Assembly: GCA_903835685.1 (NCBI GenBank)
Contig: CAILNX010000014.1
Coordinates: 1-64,000 of the forward strand
Direction of reading: 5' to 3'
DNA length: 64,000 nucleotides
DNA from: an uncultured delta proteobacterium
GTDB taxonomy: Bacteria; Desulfobacterota; Desulfovibrionia; Desulfovibrionales; Desulfovibrionaceae
In this document: positions 17,701-26,221 of the stretch, piece by piece
How positions within the stretch are numbered: the stretch's first letter is position 1
Layout of the letters: every line of letters starts with the position of its first letter
The notes under the pieces: generated by a model
The model's input: only the letters and a program-made list of their open reading frames with translations
Told to the model about the DNA's origin: nothing
The model's database searches: none
Made by a program: the position numbers and the translations under genes

Positions 17701-19010
17701 GGGTCTGAGGGGTCTTCCCCGCGCAGGAATTGGATGTCGGAAAAGTCCCAGACCCGGTCCGGGGCCTCATCCACGTTGATGGGCCTGTGGTTCCATCTAT
17801 ACACGCCCCAATGAAAGGCTCCCCGGAAATGAATAGCAAAGCTGAGCGCAATGCTCAGGGCAAAGGCGAGGACAAGGGGTTTGCTCAGAGACAACTCCAC
17901 CCGTTGCAGGAAAAAAACCAGGAAATAGAGATAATAGGGAACCATGTCCGTGAAGAAGCGAGGACCGTAGGAATGTCCTGAATTCCAGAAAGGCAAGAGC
18001 AGCACGATGACGAAGTGGAGGAAAACAGCCGATATGACGGCCCAGTCGAGCAGAGTCAGTCGGGAATGACGGGCTTTTAAATACAATCCGATCAGGGAAA
18101 AGAAAAAGACCGGGCAATAGACGAAGAGGCCCCGGGAAGGGCTGAGGAGGTGGGTGGCTGCGGTCTTGAGCCAAAGGCGGTTGGAGAAAAGTTCGGCCCG
18201 GATATGATACAGGGGGGGCATGAACTCTCCATAGAAATGATGGTTGAGAGCGAAATATGCCGCGCCCACAGCCAGGCCCAGACCGCAGAAAAACGGGAAA
18301 TTGCTCCGGTGCCGGGCCAGCACAAAGAAGGAGAAAGGCAGGATGGCGGCCACGTTGGAGGGGCGGACGGTGAATGACAGGGCCAGGGGCAGGGCCATCC
18401 AGATGATGAAGGCGGGCTGCTCTTCGGATCGCAAGGCGAAATACAGGCTCATGGCCAAAAGCAACATGGTGGGACCGTGCTGCCACAGTCCACGGCTGGC
18501 CGTGGACCAGGCCGGAGTGCAGAAGGCGAAGACAAAGACCAGGAGCAGGGCTTTGGGGATGCTCCCGAGAAGGCGCAGCCCGATAAGATAGATGAACACT
18601 GCGCACAAGGCGGTGAAGACCGAGGCGGCCAGCACCTCCACCCCAGAAGGGAGTACCTTGGCGATGAAAATCTTCAAATCAATGTGGAGGAGACGGCTCA
18701 AGGTCTGGTCCACCAGCCACACCACGGGAGCGGCCAGCACGTAAGTCCCTAGCGGGTATACGGTGTACAAGTGGCCGTTGACCCGCGTGATCGCGTAATA
18801 CTCGTTATTGGCGATGATTTCTTCATACTCGTCCAGGGCGATGTCTCCGTTCCGGACCAGGGACAGGGCCGTATGCACAGACCAGCGGGAGTCAAAGGGG
18901 GTATCCACGGGACTGAAGAAATGGACCAGGAACACGGCCAGGAACACGATCGTGATCATAAAGCGATGCAGGGTAAGCCCGCGCTCGATCCGTTCCTTCC
19001 ATCCGTCCAT
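17697..19010 (-). CDS. GT-C fold polytopic membrane protein, putative sugar transferase
   Basis: An integral membrane protein of about 437 residues with some ten hydrophobic segments. The first periplasmic loop has acidic residues (DTPFDSRWS and later DIALDEYEE), the layout used by GT-C transferases of the ArnT/PMT type. I chose the ATG at 19010 because GGGAG lies 6 bases upstream; starts at 19031 and 19034 are weaker. The neighbouring DPM-like enzyme probably supplies its polyprenyl-phosphate sugar. The acceptor (lipid A, polysaccharide or protein) cannot be told from sequence. Confidence 0.65.
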   Translation of the reverse strand: MDGWKERIERGLTLHRFMITIVFLAVFLVHFFSPVDTPFDSRWSVHTALSLVRNGDIALDEYEEIIANNEYYAITRVNGHLYTVYPLGTYVLAAPVVWLVDQTLSRLLHIDLKIFIAKVLPSGVEVLAASVFTALCAVFIYLIGLRLLGSIPKALLLVFVFAFCTPAWSTASRGLWQHGPTMLLLAMSLYFALRSEEQPAFIIWMALPLALSFTVRPSNVAAILPFSFFVLARHRSNFPFFCGLGLAVGAAYFALNHHFYGEFMPPLYHIRAELFSNRLWLKTAATHLLSPSRGLFVYCPVFFFSLIGLYLKARHSRLTLLDWAVISAVFLHFVIVLLLPFWNSGHSYGPRFFTDMVPYYLYFLVFFLQRVELSLSKPLVLAFALSIALSFAIHFRGAFHWGVYRWNHRPINVDEAPDRVWDFSDIQFLRGEDPSDP

Positions 19011-19034
19011 GTTTCGCTCCCGCCCGTCCATCAA

Positions 19035-19529
19035 GGGGTCTGCTCACGAAAAGGGAAAAATCATACGTTAAGCCGTAGATGCTCTCGTAAACCCTCGCTG
19101 TTGAGGCTCGACATGAGAGAACCCGGGGCAAGGTCTCCGGGTTCTCGTTTTCCTGTCTCAAAATTCTGGCCCGGGCCACCCGGGTTTCGAGAAGCCCGCA
19201 GGCTTAGTGGGTGAAATTCCGTTTCGTGTTTTGCTCCCTTTAGAGCTTGGAGAGCATGCAAAGTCAGGGGAGGCTAAGCAGCGGCTTTGAGTTTTTCATC
19301 ACCCCCCCACCAACGCAACAAACTAGTATAACTCATATTGTTTTGTTCATCGCTGATGATTGATAAGGCAAAATCACCAGTTCTCAAAATGCCTCCCCGG
19401 TTTGCAGCTCTCCAAGATGGCCCTGAACCTGATGGGCAAAACAATTTCTGACCAGAGCACTCAATCATGGGGGCGGCTCGGAAACGGGTCGCCCCTCTCT
19501 TGTGTATCGCACCCGGTTTGCATGTTCCC
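19035..19529. other. Intergenic region between the GT-C gene and brnA
   Basis: About 495 bases without a convincing gene; the open frames here look like shadows. It holds one strong hairpin at 19117-19146 (listed separately). The part near 19300-19340 is AT-rich and may include the end of the brnTA transcript. Confidence 0.4.
19117..19150 (+). terminator. Strong hairpin, possible terminator
   Basis: A perfect 10-bp inverted repeat (GAGAACCCGG at 19117-19126 with CCGGGTTCTC at 19137-19146) is followed by GTTTTCCT. The T-run is short, so termination is uncertain. No plus-strand gene lies directly upstream, so it may be a leftover of a lost gene. Confidence 0.35.
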
Positions 19530-19940
19530 CTACTTCTTGGCACCCTGAAGGTGTTTGGATACCTTGAAGGCCGCAACACCTCGCAGGAGTTGTTTCTGCT
19601 GTTCTTGCTCAACGTAATAATCCAACAAAGCACTTATCTTCGTTTGGTACCCTCTGCCTTTGCCCTTGAAAAAATCTAGCGTGGTTGGCTTGAGGCGTAT
19701 GGTCACCGACTGCTTACGTCGATTTTGCTGAGCGATTAACTCTTCCAGCGTTACCGCTTGACTCAAATCCCAAGGAGCATCTGCGGGCGAACTGTCAGGA
19801 TCCGACAAAGCATTTTGGGTGAGTTCTTCGTCGGACATCGCATCAACGCGAGCCCAATCGCTCTCGTCTGGGAGGTGAATAACCTCTTCCTTTGTGTACT
19901 GAGCAATGATCCTGTCGCCTTTCTTAAATCTGGGTGCCAT
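19530..19940 (-). CDS. brnA: BrnA antitoxin
   Basis: A 136-residue antitoxin of the BrnT/BrnA module. The C-terminal half has a ribbon-helix-helix pattern (KQSVTIRLKPTTLDFFKGKG, then YQTKISALLDYYVEQEQ) that binds DNA; the acidic N-terminal half likely wraps the toxin. I chose MAPRFKKGD at 19940 because the strong site GGGAGGAGGTGG precedes it. The gene starts inside the end of brnT (17-base overlap), consistent with coupled translation. BrnA represses the pair with BrnT as corepressor. Confidence 0.85.
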   Translation of the reverse strand: MAPRFKKGDRIIAQYTKEEVIHLPDESDWARVDAMSDEELTQNALSDPDSSPADAPWDLSQAVTLEELIAQQNRRKQSVTIRLKPTTLDFFKGKGRGYQTKISALLDYYVEQEQQKQLLRGVAAFKVSKHLQGAKK

Positions 19941-20193
19941 AAACCACCTCCTCCCGACCATTCACCTTCCGAAGAGAAATGATGCGCACTGCTTCATCGC
20001 GCAACACGAAAGTCGTCATGACCAACCGACCCGCTAACCGCCAACACAAGTTAAAGCGGTTCTCCCCATAGTTTTTCCTTGCATCCTGAAAAATGAGATG
20101 CGGCCCCTCAAACATCAATCTGCAAGCGGAAAAATCAAGCCCGTGTTTGGCTAGGTTCGTCTTCCGCTTGTTTTCATCCCACTCGAACTTCAT
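19924..20193 (-). CDS. brnT: BrnT toxin, ribonuclease
   Basis: An 89-residue BrnT. It begins MKFEWDENKRKTNLAKHGLDF, the diagnostic start of the family, and ends RIISLRKVNGREE in the place of the usual 'RIISARKA' motif. BrnT is a RelE-fold ribonuclease induced by stress. The start is set by family length; an ATG three codons earlier is possible. The open frame runs far upstream without a stop, but that part is the remains of an insertion sequence. Confidence 0.88.
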   Translation of the reverse strand: MKFEWDENKRKTNLAKHGLDFSACRLMFEGPHLIFQDARKNYGENRFNLCWRLAGRLVMTTFVLRDEAVRIISLRKVNGREEVVYGTQI

Positions 20194-20272
20194 GGGGATC
20201 ATGTATGTACATTCCGTGCGTACGTCAAGGGGGGGGCGGGAAGTCGTTAACTGGGCCCATTGACATCCACCC

Positions 20273-20286
20273 CGGCCTGAAGGCCG
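20273..20286. repeat. Hairpin at the right end of an IS200/IS605-type element
   Basis: CGGCCT-GA-AGGCCG is a perfect 6-bp hairpin placed about 20 bases beyond the end of the TnpB remnant. IS200/IS605 elements carry a subterminal hairpin just there, and it is also where the TnpB guide-RNA scaffold is encoded. The flanking TTGACATCCACC resembles the usual end sequence of these elements. Confidence 0.5.
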
Positions 20287-20306
20287 AGGATTCCAAGCGA
20301 GGCCGC

Positions 20307-20900
20307 TCATGCGGCCACCCTGGCGGGTTCCTGCTTCATTGCGGTGGCCAACGCCGCCTCTCCACAGGCTGACACGGCCTGCCCGGCCGCCAAAATGTTC
20401 AGGGCACCAACAAAGTCGGCGTGTTCCGCAAAGCCACAAGCCAGGCACTCGAATTTGGCCTGGGTCTTCCGGTTCTCCGGGGAGACATGCCCACACTCGG
20501 GACAGGTCTGGGAGGTCTACTGCGCCGGGACCTGGAGGAGAACCCCGCCTCGCTCCTTGAGCTTGTACTCCAGTATGAGCCGGAAGTTTCCCCATCCCTG
20601 GTCCAGTATCGCCTTGTTCAGCCCGGATTTGGCCCTCACGTTGCGGCCTGGGGCTTCCTGCGTGCCAGAGGCAGACCTTCATGTTCGAGACCTGCAAAGC
20701 CTCCAGAACGACCGTGCCGTGTTTTTTGGCCATGGTCGTGCTGTGCTTGTGCAGATAGTCGTTCCGAGCATCGGCAATCTGAGTATGGAGCTTGGCGATC
20801 TTGGCCTTCTGCTTCTTCCAGTTTGGGGGTACCCCAACCTTTGTCACCAGCCGCAAATCAAACCTGATCACGGTGCGTAATTCCCTTAAATTGCACAGTT
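20307..20900 (-). pseudogene. TnpB (IS605 OrfB) C-terminal remnant
   Basis: The minus strand encodes the end of a TnpB RNA-guided nuclease: LHTQIADARNDYLHKHST, then after a frameshift DQGWGNFRLILEYK and KERGGVLLQVPAQ, then the zinc ribbon with TCPECGHVSPENRK and ECLACGFAEHADF, ending with an NILAAG-type RuvC motif. The gene is dead in at least three ways: the N-terminal half is missing, the frame shifts near 20680, and a TAG interrupts it just before the zinc ribbon (VPAQ-stop-TSQTC) where a Tyr codon is expected. No tnpA is present. Confidence 0.8.
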
Positions 20901-20956
20901 GATTCAATGTCCCGATGGCGGTGGGCGATGCCCATGACGGTATTGGGGCTGAACCC

Positions 20957-22180
20957 TTACCGGGCCAGCAACTCCCGCACCCTGCCCAAGGCCTGGTCCA
21001 TGTCTTGGCGCATGGCCGCCAGAGCCTCCTGGAGTCGTCCGGCGATGCGCACCCTCTGCTCCACGGTCCGATCCACGGCCAAGTCGCATTCCCGGTCCCC
21101 GGCATTCAAGGGGTCCAGCAACTGATCGGCGCACCCCGCCTCCCTCAAGAAGTTCCGGATCTTGGCCCCGATGTCCAGGGCCAGCACGGTCGCGCCGCCC
21201 AGGACCGCGAAACTGGTGGCGTGGTGGCGCATGGATAGCACCAGATCGCAGTGCCGGTAAACCCGCATGGCCTGAAGGGGCGAAAGCCCTTCCGGGAGGA
21301 TATCCACCTGGTCCGGATGCCCGATGCCCTCGGCCACCAGCCGGGCGATGTCCGCATCGGGCCGGATGACCTGTTCGGCCCGGGGCAGGAAATGGTGGGG
21401 CACGAAGACCAGCCGTGCGCCGTGGACCTCGATGAGCCGTCGGCCCATGCGGGCCAGTCGAGCAATGACCGTCTCCATCCGGGGATGGCCCACACTCCGG
21501 ACCGCATCCCTGCGGACCAACCGGAAGCGCAGGGGATCAAAGCGGAAAGGCGCGTCGAAATAATCCCTGATCCCAAATCCGACCAGGAGGCCGCCGTGTC
21601 TGTCCGAGTCGGCTTTTTCAGGAACGCTGGTATTGGTCTCCAGTATCTCAGAGGCTTCCAGGCACAGGGCCGGTTCACATCCCACCACAACTTTGCGGGC
21701 TGGCAGGCCCAGGGCGGCCAGGTTGTCCGCCGAGACCCGGTTGCGCACCACGAAAAGATCGGCGGTCAGGCCCAGAAGCCTGGCGGCCAGACGATTGGAG
21801 GGCCGTTGCAGCGCTTCGGCCTCGATGCCGAAAAAGATGATCTTCTTGCCCAGAATCCAGGCCGGAAGAATCTTCACGGCCCAGTACACGGGCAGGAAGG
21901 AGACCACGGTCTCGCTCAAGGCGATATCCCCGCAGACAACATAGGCATCCACGGCCAAGAGTCCACGCAGGCCCGGGAAAAGTCCCTCCTGCTCCACGGC
22001 CTGGATGTCCGGCTCCTGGGCTAGTATTTTCCGGATGCGGTCGGGCTTCCAGGCCGATACGAAGAAGCGCGTCGGCCCAAGTGCGCGCCGGAACAACCGG
22101 ACCATGGCCAGCACGATGGACTCGGCACCGATGTTGCCCTTGCCCCCGGCCCCGGCCAGATGAATGACGACCGGCCTCAC
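20957..22180 (-). CDS. Polysaccharide pyruvyl transferase family protein
   Basis: A protein of about 407 residues of the polysaccharide pyruvyl transferase family (CsaB/WcaK-like), which adds ketal pyruvate to surface sugars. Clues are GGKGNIGAESIVLAMVRLF near the N terminus, VVCGDIALSET in the middle, and SMRHHATSFAVLGGATVLA near the C terminus, equivalent to the usual 'R.H..IFA...G.P'. The start is the GTG at 22180, overlapping the TGA of asnB (22177). It is therefore coupled to asnB, which often sits in polysaccharide loci. Confidence 0.75.
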   Translation of the reverse strand: MRPVVIHLAGAGGKGNIGAESIVLAMVRLFRRALGPTRFFVSAWKPDRIRKILAQEPDIQAVEQEGLFPGLRGLLAVDAYVVCGDIALSETVVSFLPVYWAVKILPAWILGKKIIFFGIEAEALQRPSNRLAARLLGLTADLFVVRNRVSADNLAALGLPARKVVVGCEPALCLEASEILETNTSVPEKADSDRHGGLLVGFGIRDYFDAPFRFDPLRFRLVRRDAVRSVGHPRMETVIARLARMGRRLIEVHGARLVFVPHHFLPRAEQVIRPDADIARLVAEGIGHPDQVDILPEGLSPLQAMRVYRHCDLVLSMRHHATSFAVLGGATVLALDIGAKIRNFLREAGCADQLLDPLNAGDRECDLAVDRTVEQRVRIAGRLQEALAAMRQDMDQALGRVRELLAR

Positions 22181-24078
22181 GAGGCCACCCGGTTGCGGCG
22201 CAGCCAGAGCACCAGATTGAGCAGGGCCCAAAGGCCGTGGGCGTTGTTCTCCCGGCCAGTCTCGTGGCGGTCCAGCAGACCCTGCACCGCCGTGGGCTCG
22301 AAGATGCCCAGGGGGGCCAGGCTGGCCGGGGCAAGGCAGTCGTGGAGTTGCTCCCGCCAAGGCCCGGCCTTGAACCATTTCTGGTAGGGCATGTTCAGCC
22401 CCATCTTGGGCCGGGTGCGGATGGCCTCGGGGAGCAGCCCGGGCACGGCCCGGCGCAGGATGCGCTTGGTCCCGAAAAAGTTCAGCTTGAACCGGGAGGG
22501 AATGGAAAAGGCGTGCTCCACCAGGTCAAGGTCCAGGAAGGGGACCCGGATTTCCAGGGTATGGGCCATGCCCATGCGGTCGGCCCGGGCCAGGAGGTCG
22601 TCCACCAAGTGCAGGCCGCAGTCGCAGGCCATAAGCCGGTTGAGCACGTCCTTGGAGCCCAGGGCGGCAAAAGCCTGTTCATAGAGTTCGGCCGTTTCCG
22701 GCTGCCGGACCTGGGCCAGGAAGTCCGGATGCAGGAGCGGGTGCTTGTCCCGGTCGTTGAGACAGGACCGCCACCAGAAATGGGCCGTGGCTGGCGGAAA
22801 CCCGGCCCCCTCCGTGAACCGCCGAAGCTTCAGGTCCAGGCTGACCTTGCGGTCCGAGACCGGAAGCCGCCGGATGAGCCGGGCCAGAAGTGCTCGCAGC
22901 CCGGCCGGAAGCCTCTGGTAGGGATCGGCGAACAGGCGGGCGGCATATGTTTCATACCCACCGAAAATCTCGTCCGCGCCCTCGCCGGACAGAAGCACCG
23001 TGACCTGCTCCCGGGCCAGTTCGCAGATGTGGAACAGGGGGAAGGCCGAGCCCTCGCAAAAGGGCTGGTCCAGAAAATAATGGGCTCGCTCCAAGCCGTC
23101 CAACACGATCCCGGAGTCCAGGACCAGTTCGTGATGGCGGCTGCCCAGGTGGCGGGCCATGAGCCGTGACTGGGGACTTTCGTCGAAACTGGCTTCCTTG
23201 AACACAATGGAATAGGTGGTGATGGGACTGGGGCTCTCAGCCGCGGACAGGGCGGCCACCAGGCTGGAGTCCAGGCCGCCACTGAGCAGAAAACCCACCG
23301 GAACATCAGCGCGCAGCCGCCGCCGCACCGCCTGCTTGAGCAACTCCAGGGTCCGGGCGGCCAGTTCGGACTCCGTGGCCTGGCAGTGGTCCGAGGTGAT
23401 GCCCAGGTTCCAGAACCGGCGAACCGTCTCGGTCCTTCCGTCAAAAACCAGAACCGAGGCCGGGGGTAGGCTGCGCACGCTCTCGAACACAGTTTGCGGG
23501 CCAGGGATGAACTGCAGGGACAGATAGTCGGAAAGGGCCTGGGGGTTCAGCCGGGCGCAGAAGTCCGGATGTACGCGCAGGGCCTTGATCTCTGAGGCGA
23601 ACAGGAAGGCCCGGGCCGTTCGGGTGTAATAGAGAGGTTTGACCCCCAGGTGGTCCCGGACCAGATACAGACGGCCGGTTAGGCGATCATGGAGGGCCAG
23701 GGCAAACTTGCCGCGAATCCGGGAAAAGGCCTCCTCCTCCTGCTCCTCGAACAGATGAAGCACGCATTCCAAATCGCCGAGGGTGGAAAATTCATGCCCC
23801 TGGGCCACCAGTCTGGCTCGGAGCTCATCGGAGTTGTAAATCTCCCCGTTGCCCACCAGAATCAGGTTCCGGTCCTCACTGAACAGGGGCTGGGCGGAAA
23901 GGGCCAAATCCACGATGGGCAGGCGGCGAGAACAGAGGGCTACGCCCCTTTCGGTCCATATTCCGTCCTGGGTCCCCCGATGCCCGATGGCCGCCAGCAT
24001 GGTCTGGGCCGTGACGGCCAGGTCCGGATTCAGCGCCACCTCAGGAGCCAGAAGATACATTCCACAGATTCCGCACAT
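22177..24078 (-). CDS. asnB: Asparagine synthase (glutamine-hydrolysing)
   Basis: A class II glutamine amidotransferase of about 633 residues. I chose MCGICGMYLL at 24078 so that Cys2 becomes the N-terminal nucleophile. The glutaminase domain (GHRGTQDG, VGNGEIYN) is followed by the synthetase domain with its ATP-binding loop (FLLSGGLDSSLVAALS). It converts aspartate to asparagine, or, as in many surface-polysaccharide loci, amidates a sugar acid; the coupled pyruvyl transferase makes the second role possible. Length and motifs are normal. Confidence 0.9.
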   Translation of the reverse strand: MCGICGMYLLAPEVALNPDLAVTAQTMLAAIGHRGTQDGIWTERGVALCSRRLPIVDLALSAQPLFSEDRNLILVGNGEIYNSDELRARLVAQGHEFSTLGDLECVLHLFEEQEEEAFSRIRGKFALALHDRLTGRLYLVRDHLGVKPLYYTRTARAFLFASEIKALRVHPDFCARLNPQALSDYLSLQFIPGPQTVFESVRSLPPASVLVFDGRTETVRRFWNLGITSDHCQATESELAARTLELLKQAVRRRLRADVPVGFLLSGGLDSSLVAALSAAESPSPITTYSIVFKEASFDESPQSRLMARHLGSRHHELVLDSGIVLDGLERAHYFLDQPFCEGSAFPLFHICELAREQVTVLLSGEGADEIFGGYETYAARLFADPYQRLPAGLRALLARLIRRLPVSDRKVSLDLKLRRFTEGAGFPPATAHFWWRSCLNDRDKHPLLHPDFLAQVRQPETAELYEQAFAALGSKDVLNRLMACDCGLHLVDDLLARADRMGMAHTLEIRVPFLDLDLVEHAFSIPSRFKLNFFGTKRILRRAVPGLLPEAIRTRPKMGLNMPYQKWFKAGPWREQLHDCLAPASLAPLGIFEPTAVQGLLDRHETGRENNAHGLWALLNLVLWLRRNRVAS

Positions 24079-24198
24079 AGTTGCCTGCTTCAACGTTGCT
24101 TCTATCTGTCATTTTGGACTATTTAACATGACCCTTAATTTTGACAGTCTATTCCAACAGACAAAACCATGTGTGCATGGTGACGATCCGGATTGCGG

Positions 24199-24765
24199 TC
24201 ATGGGCTGCTTTGCCGTTCCGAAGCCGGGAGCCAGCGGTACAAGGTGGGAATGGACACGCCCAGGTTCTGGGCCACCTCCCTGGGCGGCAGGCCTCCGGC
24301 CAGGAGTTGCCGGGCCGAGGCCACCTTGCTGTCGGTCATTTTGCGCCTGCGGCCGCCGATGCGGCCCTTGCGTCGGGCAGCCTCAAGGCCAGCCCGGGTG
24401 CGCTCCACGATGAGTTCGCGCTCCATCTGGGCCAGGCTGGCCATGACATGGAAAAAGAAGCGGCCGGCCGGGGTGGTGGTCTCGATCTGATCGGTAAGGC
24501 TTTCAAATTGAATGTCCCGGGAGGCAAGTTCCAAGACCAGGTCCACCAAGCCCTTGACTCCCCGACCCAGGCGGTCCAGCTTCCAGACCACCAGGGTATC
24601 CCCGGCACGCAAATGGGAAAGGGCGTCACTGAGCCCGGGCCGGTCAGATCGGGTCCCGCTCATACGGTCTGTGAACAGACGTTCGCAGTTGGCCTGCATC
24701 AGGGCATGGGTTTGCAGGGCCAGTTCCTGGTCCTCGCGGGACACGCGGGCATATCCGATGCGCAT
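24199..24765 (-). CDS. Serine recombinase (resolvase/invertase family)
   Basis: A 188-residue small serine recombinase. The catalytic Ser is in GYARVSREDQ, with conserved Arg residues in VVWKLDRLGRG and the E-helix segment ASLAQMERELIVERTRAGL. A helix-turn-helix at the C terminus (PPREVAQNLGVSIPTLYRWLP) binds the crossover site. It is similar to Tn3-type resolvases and Pin/Hin invertases. No transposase accompanies it, so it is either a remnant or acts on nearby sites (see 24780-24842). Confidence 0.9.
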   Translation of the reverse strand: MRIGYARVSREDQELALQTHALMQANCERLFTDRMSGTRSDRPGLSDALSHLRAGDTLVVWKLDRLGRGVKGLVDLVLELASRDIQFESLTDQIETTTPAGRFFFHVMASLAQMERELIVERTRAGLEAARRKGRIGGRRRKMTDSKVASARQLLAGGLPPREVAQNLGVSIPTLYRWLPASERQSSP

Positions 24766-24779
24766 GAAGGGTGTCCTCC

Positions 24780-24842
24780 TTCTCGAAACTTGTCTTCAGC
24801 ATACCGAATCGAGATTTTTCAATCAAGAATAGTTTTCGAGAA
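24780..24842. repeat. Inverted repeat upstream of the recombinase, possible crossover site
   Basis: TTCTCGAAAC (24780-24789) and GTTTTCGAGAA (24832-24842) form an imperfect inverted repeat with about 42 bases between. It lies just upstream of the recombinase start, where resolvase res sites normally are. The AT-rich centre would suit strand exchange. Confidence 0.4.
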
Positions 24843-24895
24843 CCAGAAAATCCTGAAACACGGTCAGGCAGAAGAGTGCCCCCGGGTCTAATTAA

Positions 24896-24907
24896 AAACG
24901 TACGTTT
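24896..24907. promoter_or_regulatory. Perfect 12-bp palindrome upstream of the aminotransferase gene
   Basis: AAACGTACGTTT, in an AT-rich 200-base gap before the aminotransferase/dehydratase pair. It has the form of a dimeric repressor site. No matching regulator is visible. Confidence 0.3.
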
Positions 24908-25072
24908 GTAAGAATATATTTACACTCTTTTTTGTGTCACTGGTTTATGTTGATTTATGCTAATCATTGACTTCCTCCTTGGGATTCATCCGGGGAGGAA
25001 TGAAATACCGCTTGATCTTTTAGACTAAATCTAGAAAAATTGCCCGCATATTGATTGCTGTTCGAGGTGAAC

Positions 25073-26218
25073 GTGCCCCTGCCAGACAAACCCGCCAAGC
25101 GCCTGTTCCTCTCTCCCCCGCACATGGGTGGGGCCGAGCGCACCTTTGTGGATGAGGCCTTTACCAGCAACTATATCGCGCCTCTGGGACCCCAGGTGGA
25201 CGCCTTTGAACAGGAGTTCGCCCAGGTCTGCGGTCTGCCCCATTGTCTGGCCCTGTCCAGCGGCACCGCAGCCATGCACCTGGCCCTGCGCCTCCTCGGG
25301 ATACAGCCCGGGGACCTGGTGCTGGCCTCCACCCTGACCTTCATCGGCAGCGTGACGCCCGTGACCTTCCTGGACGGCCGCCTGCTGTTCGTGGACAGCG
25401 ACCGCAAGACCTGGAACATGGACCCGGACCTCCTGGCCCAGGCCATTGAGGACTGCCTGAAAAAGGGTCTGCGCCCCAAGGCGGTCATTCCCACGGACCT
25501 GTACGGCCAGTGCGCGGACTACGACCGCCTCTCGGCCATCTGCGAGCCCCAGGGCATCGCCTTGGTCATTGACGCGGCCGAGTCCGTGGGGGCCTTCTAT
25601 CGCGGACGTTTTGCCGGTGATGCGGGCCAGGCGGCCATCTATTCCTTTAATGGAAACAAGATCATCACCACGGGCGGCGGCGGGCTTCTGGCCTCCCGGG
25701 ACAAGGGTCTCATCGAACAGGCCCGCAACCTGTCCCAGCAGGCCCGGGACCCGGCCCCGCATTATGAGCACACCCGCATCGGGTACAATTACCGGATGAG
25801 CAACATACTGGCTGGCATCGGCCGCGGCCAGCTTCAGGTTTTAGCCGACCGGGTGGACCGTCGTCGGGAGATTTTCGCATATTATAAAAACGCCCTGGCC
25901 GACTGCCCGGGTATTTCCTTCATGCCCGAGGCAGGGTATGGCCGGTCCAACCGCTGGCTCTCCGTGCTGCTCATCAATCCGGCAGCGTTCGGCGCGGATC
26001 GCGAGACCGTGCGCCTGGCCCTGGAGGCGTACAACATCGAGTCCAGGCCGCTGTGGAAGCCCATGCACTTGCAACCTGTTTTCAAGGATTGTGCGAAGGT
26101 GGGCGGGGCGGTCAGCGAAGCGCTGTTCGAACAGGGCCTGTGCCTGCCTTCGGGCACGGCCATGACCGCCCAGGAGTTGGACCAGGTGGTGGACATCGTG
26201 CGAGGATGCGGCGGATAA
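25073..26218 (+). CDS. DegT/DnrJ/EryC1-family sugar aminotransferase (PglE-like)
   Basis: A PLP-dependent aminotransferase that adds an amino group to a nucleotide 4-keto sugar. Features: PPHMGGAERTFVDEAF near the start, SSGTAAMHLALRLLG, and the PLP Lys in SFNGNKIITTGGGG. I chose the GTG at 25073, placed 2 bases after GAGGTGA; the frame opens with a TTG at 25055. The NDP-sugar 4,6-dehydratase follows after 3 bases. Dehydratase plus aminotransferase is the PglF/PglE step of bacillosamine synthesis in Campylobacter N-glycosylation; other amino sugars are possible. Confidence 0.87.
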   Translation: MPLPDKPAKRLFLSPPHMGGAERTFVDEAFTSNYIAPLGPQVDAFEQEFAQVCGLPHCLALSSGTAAMHLALRLLGIQPGDLVLASTLTFIGSVTPVTFLDGRLLFVDSDRKTWNMDPDLLAQAIEDCLKKGLRPKAVIPTDLYGQCADYDRLSAICEPQGIALVIDAAESVGAFYRGRFAGDAGQAAIYSFNGNKIITTGGGGLLASRDKGLIEQARNLSQQARDPAPHYEHTRIGYNYRMSNILAGIGRGQLQVLADRVDRRREIFAYYKNALADCPGISFMPEAGYGRSNRWLSVLLINPAAFGADRETVRLALEAYNIESRPLWKPMHLQPVFKDCAKVGGAVSEALFEQGLCLPSGTAMTAQELDQVVDIVRGCGG

Positions 26219-26221
26219 GGC

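Noticed and set aside
20191-20235. Palindromic operator before brnT
   Set aside because: TGTACA and GTAC motifs are present, but no clear dyad of useful length.
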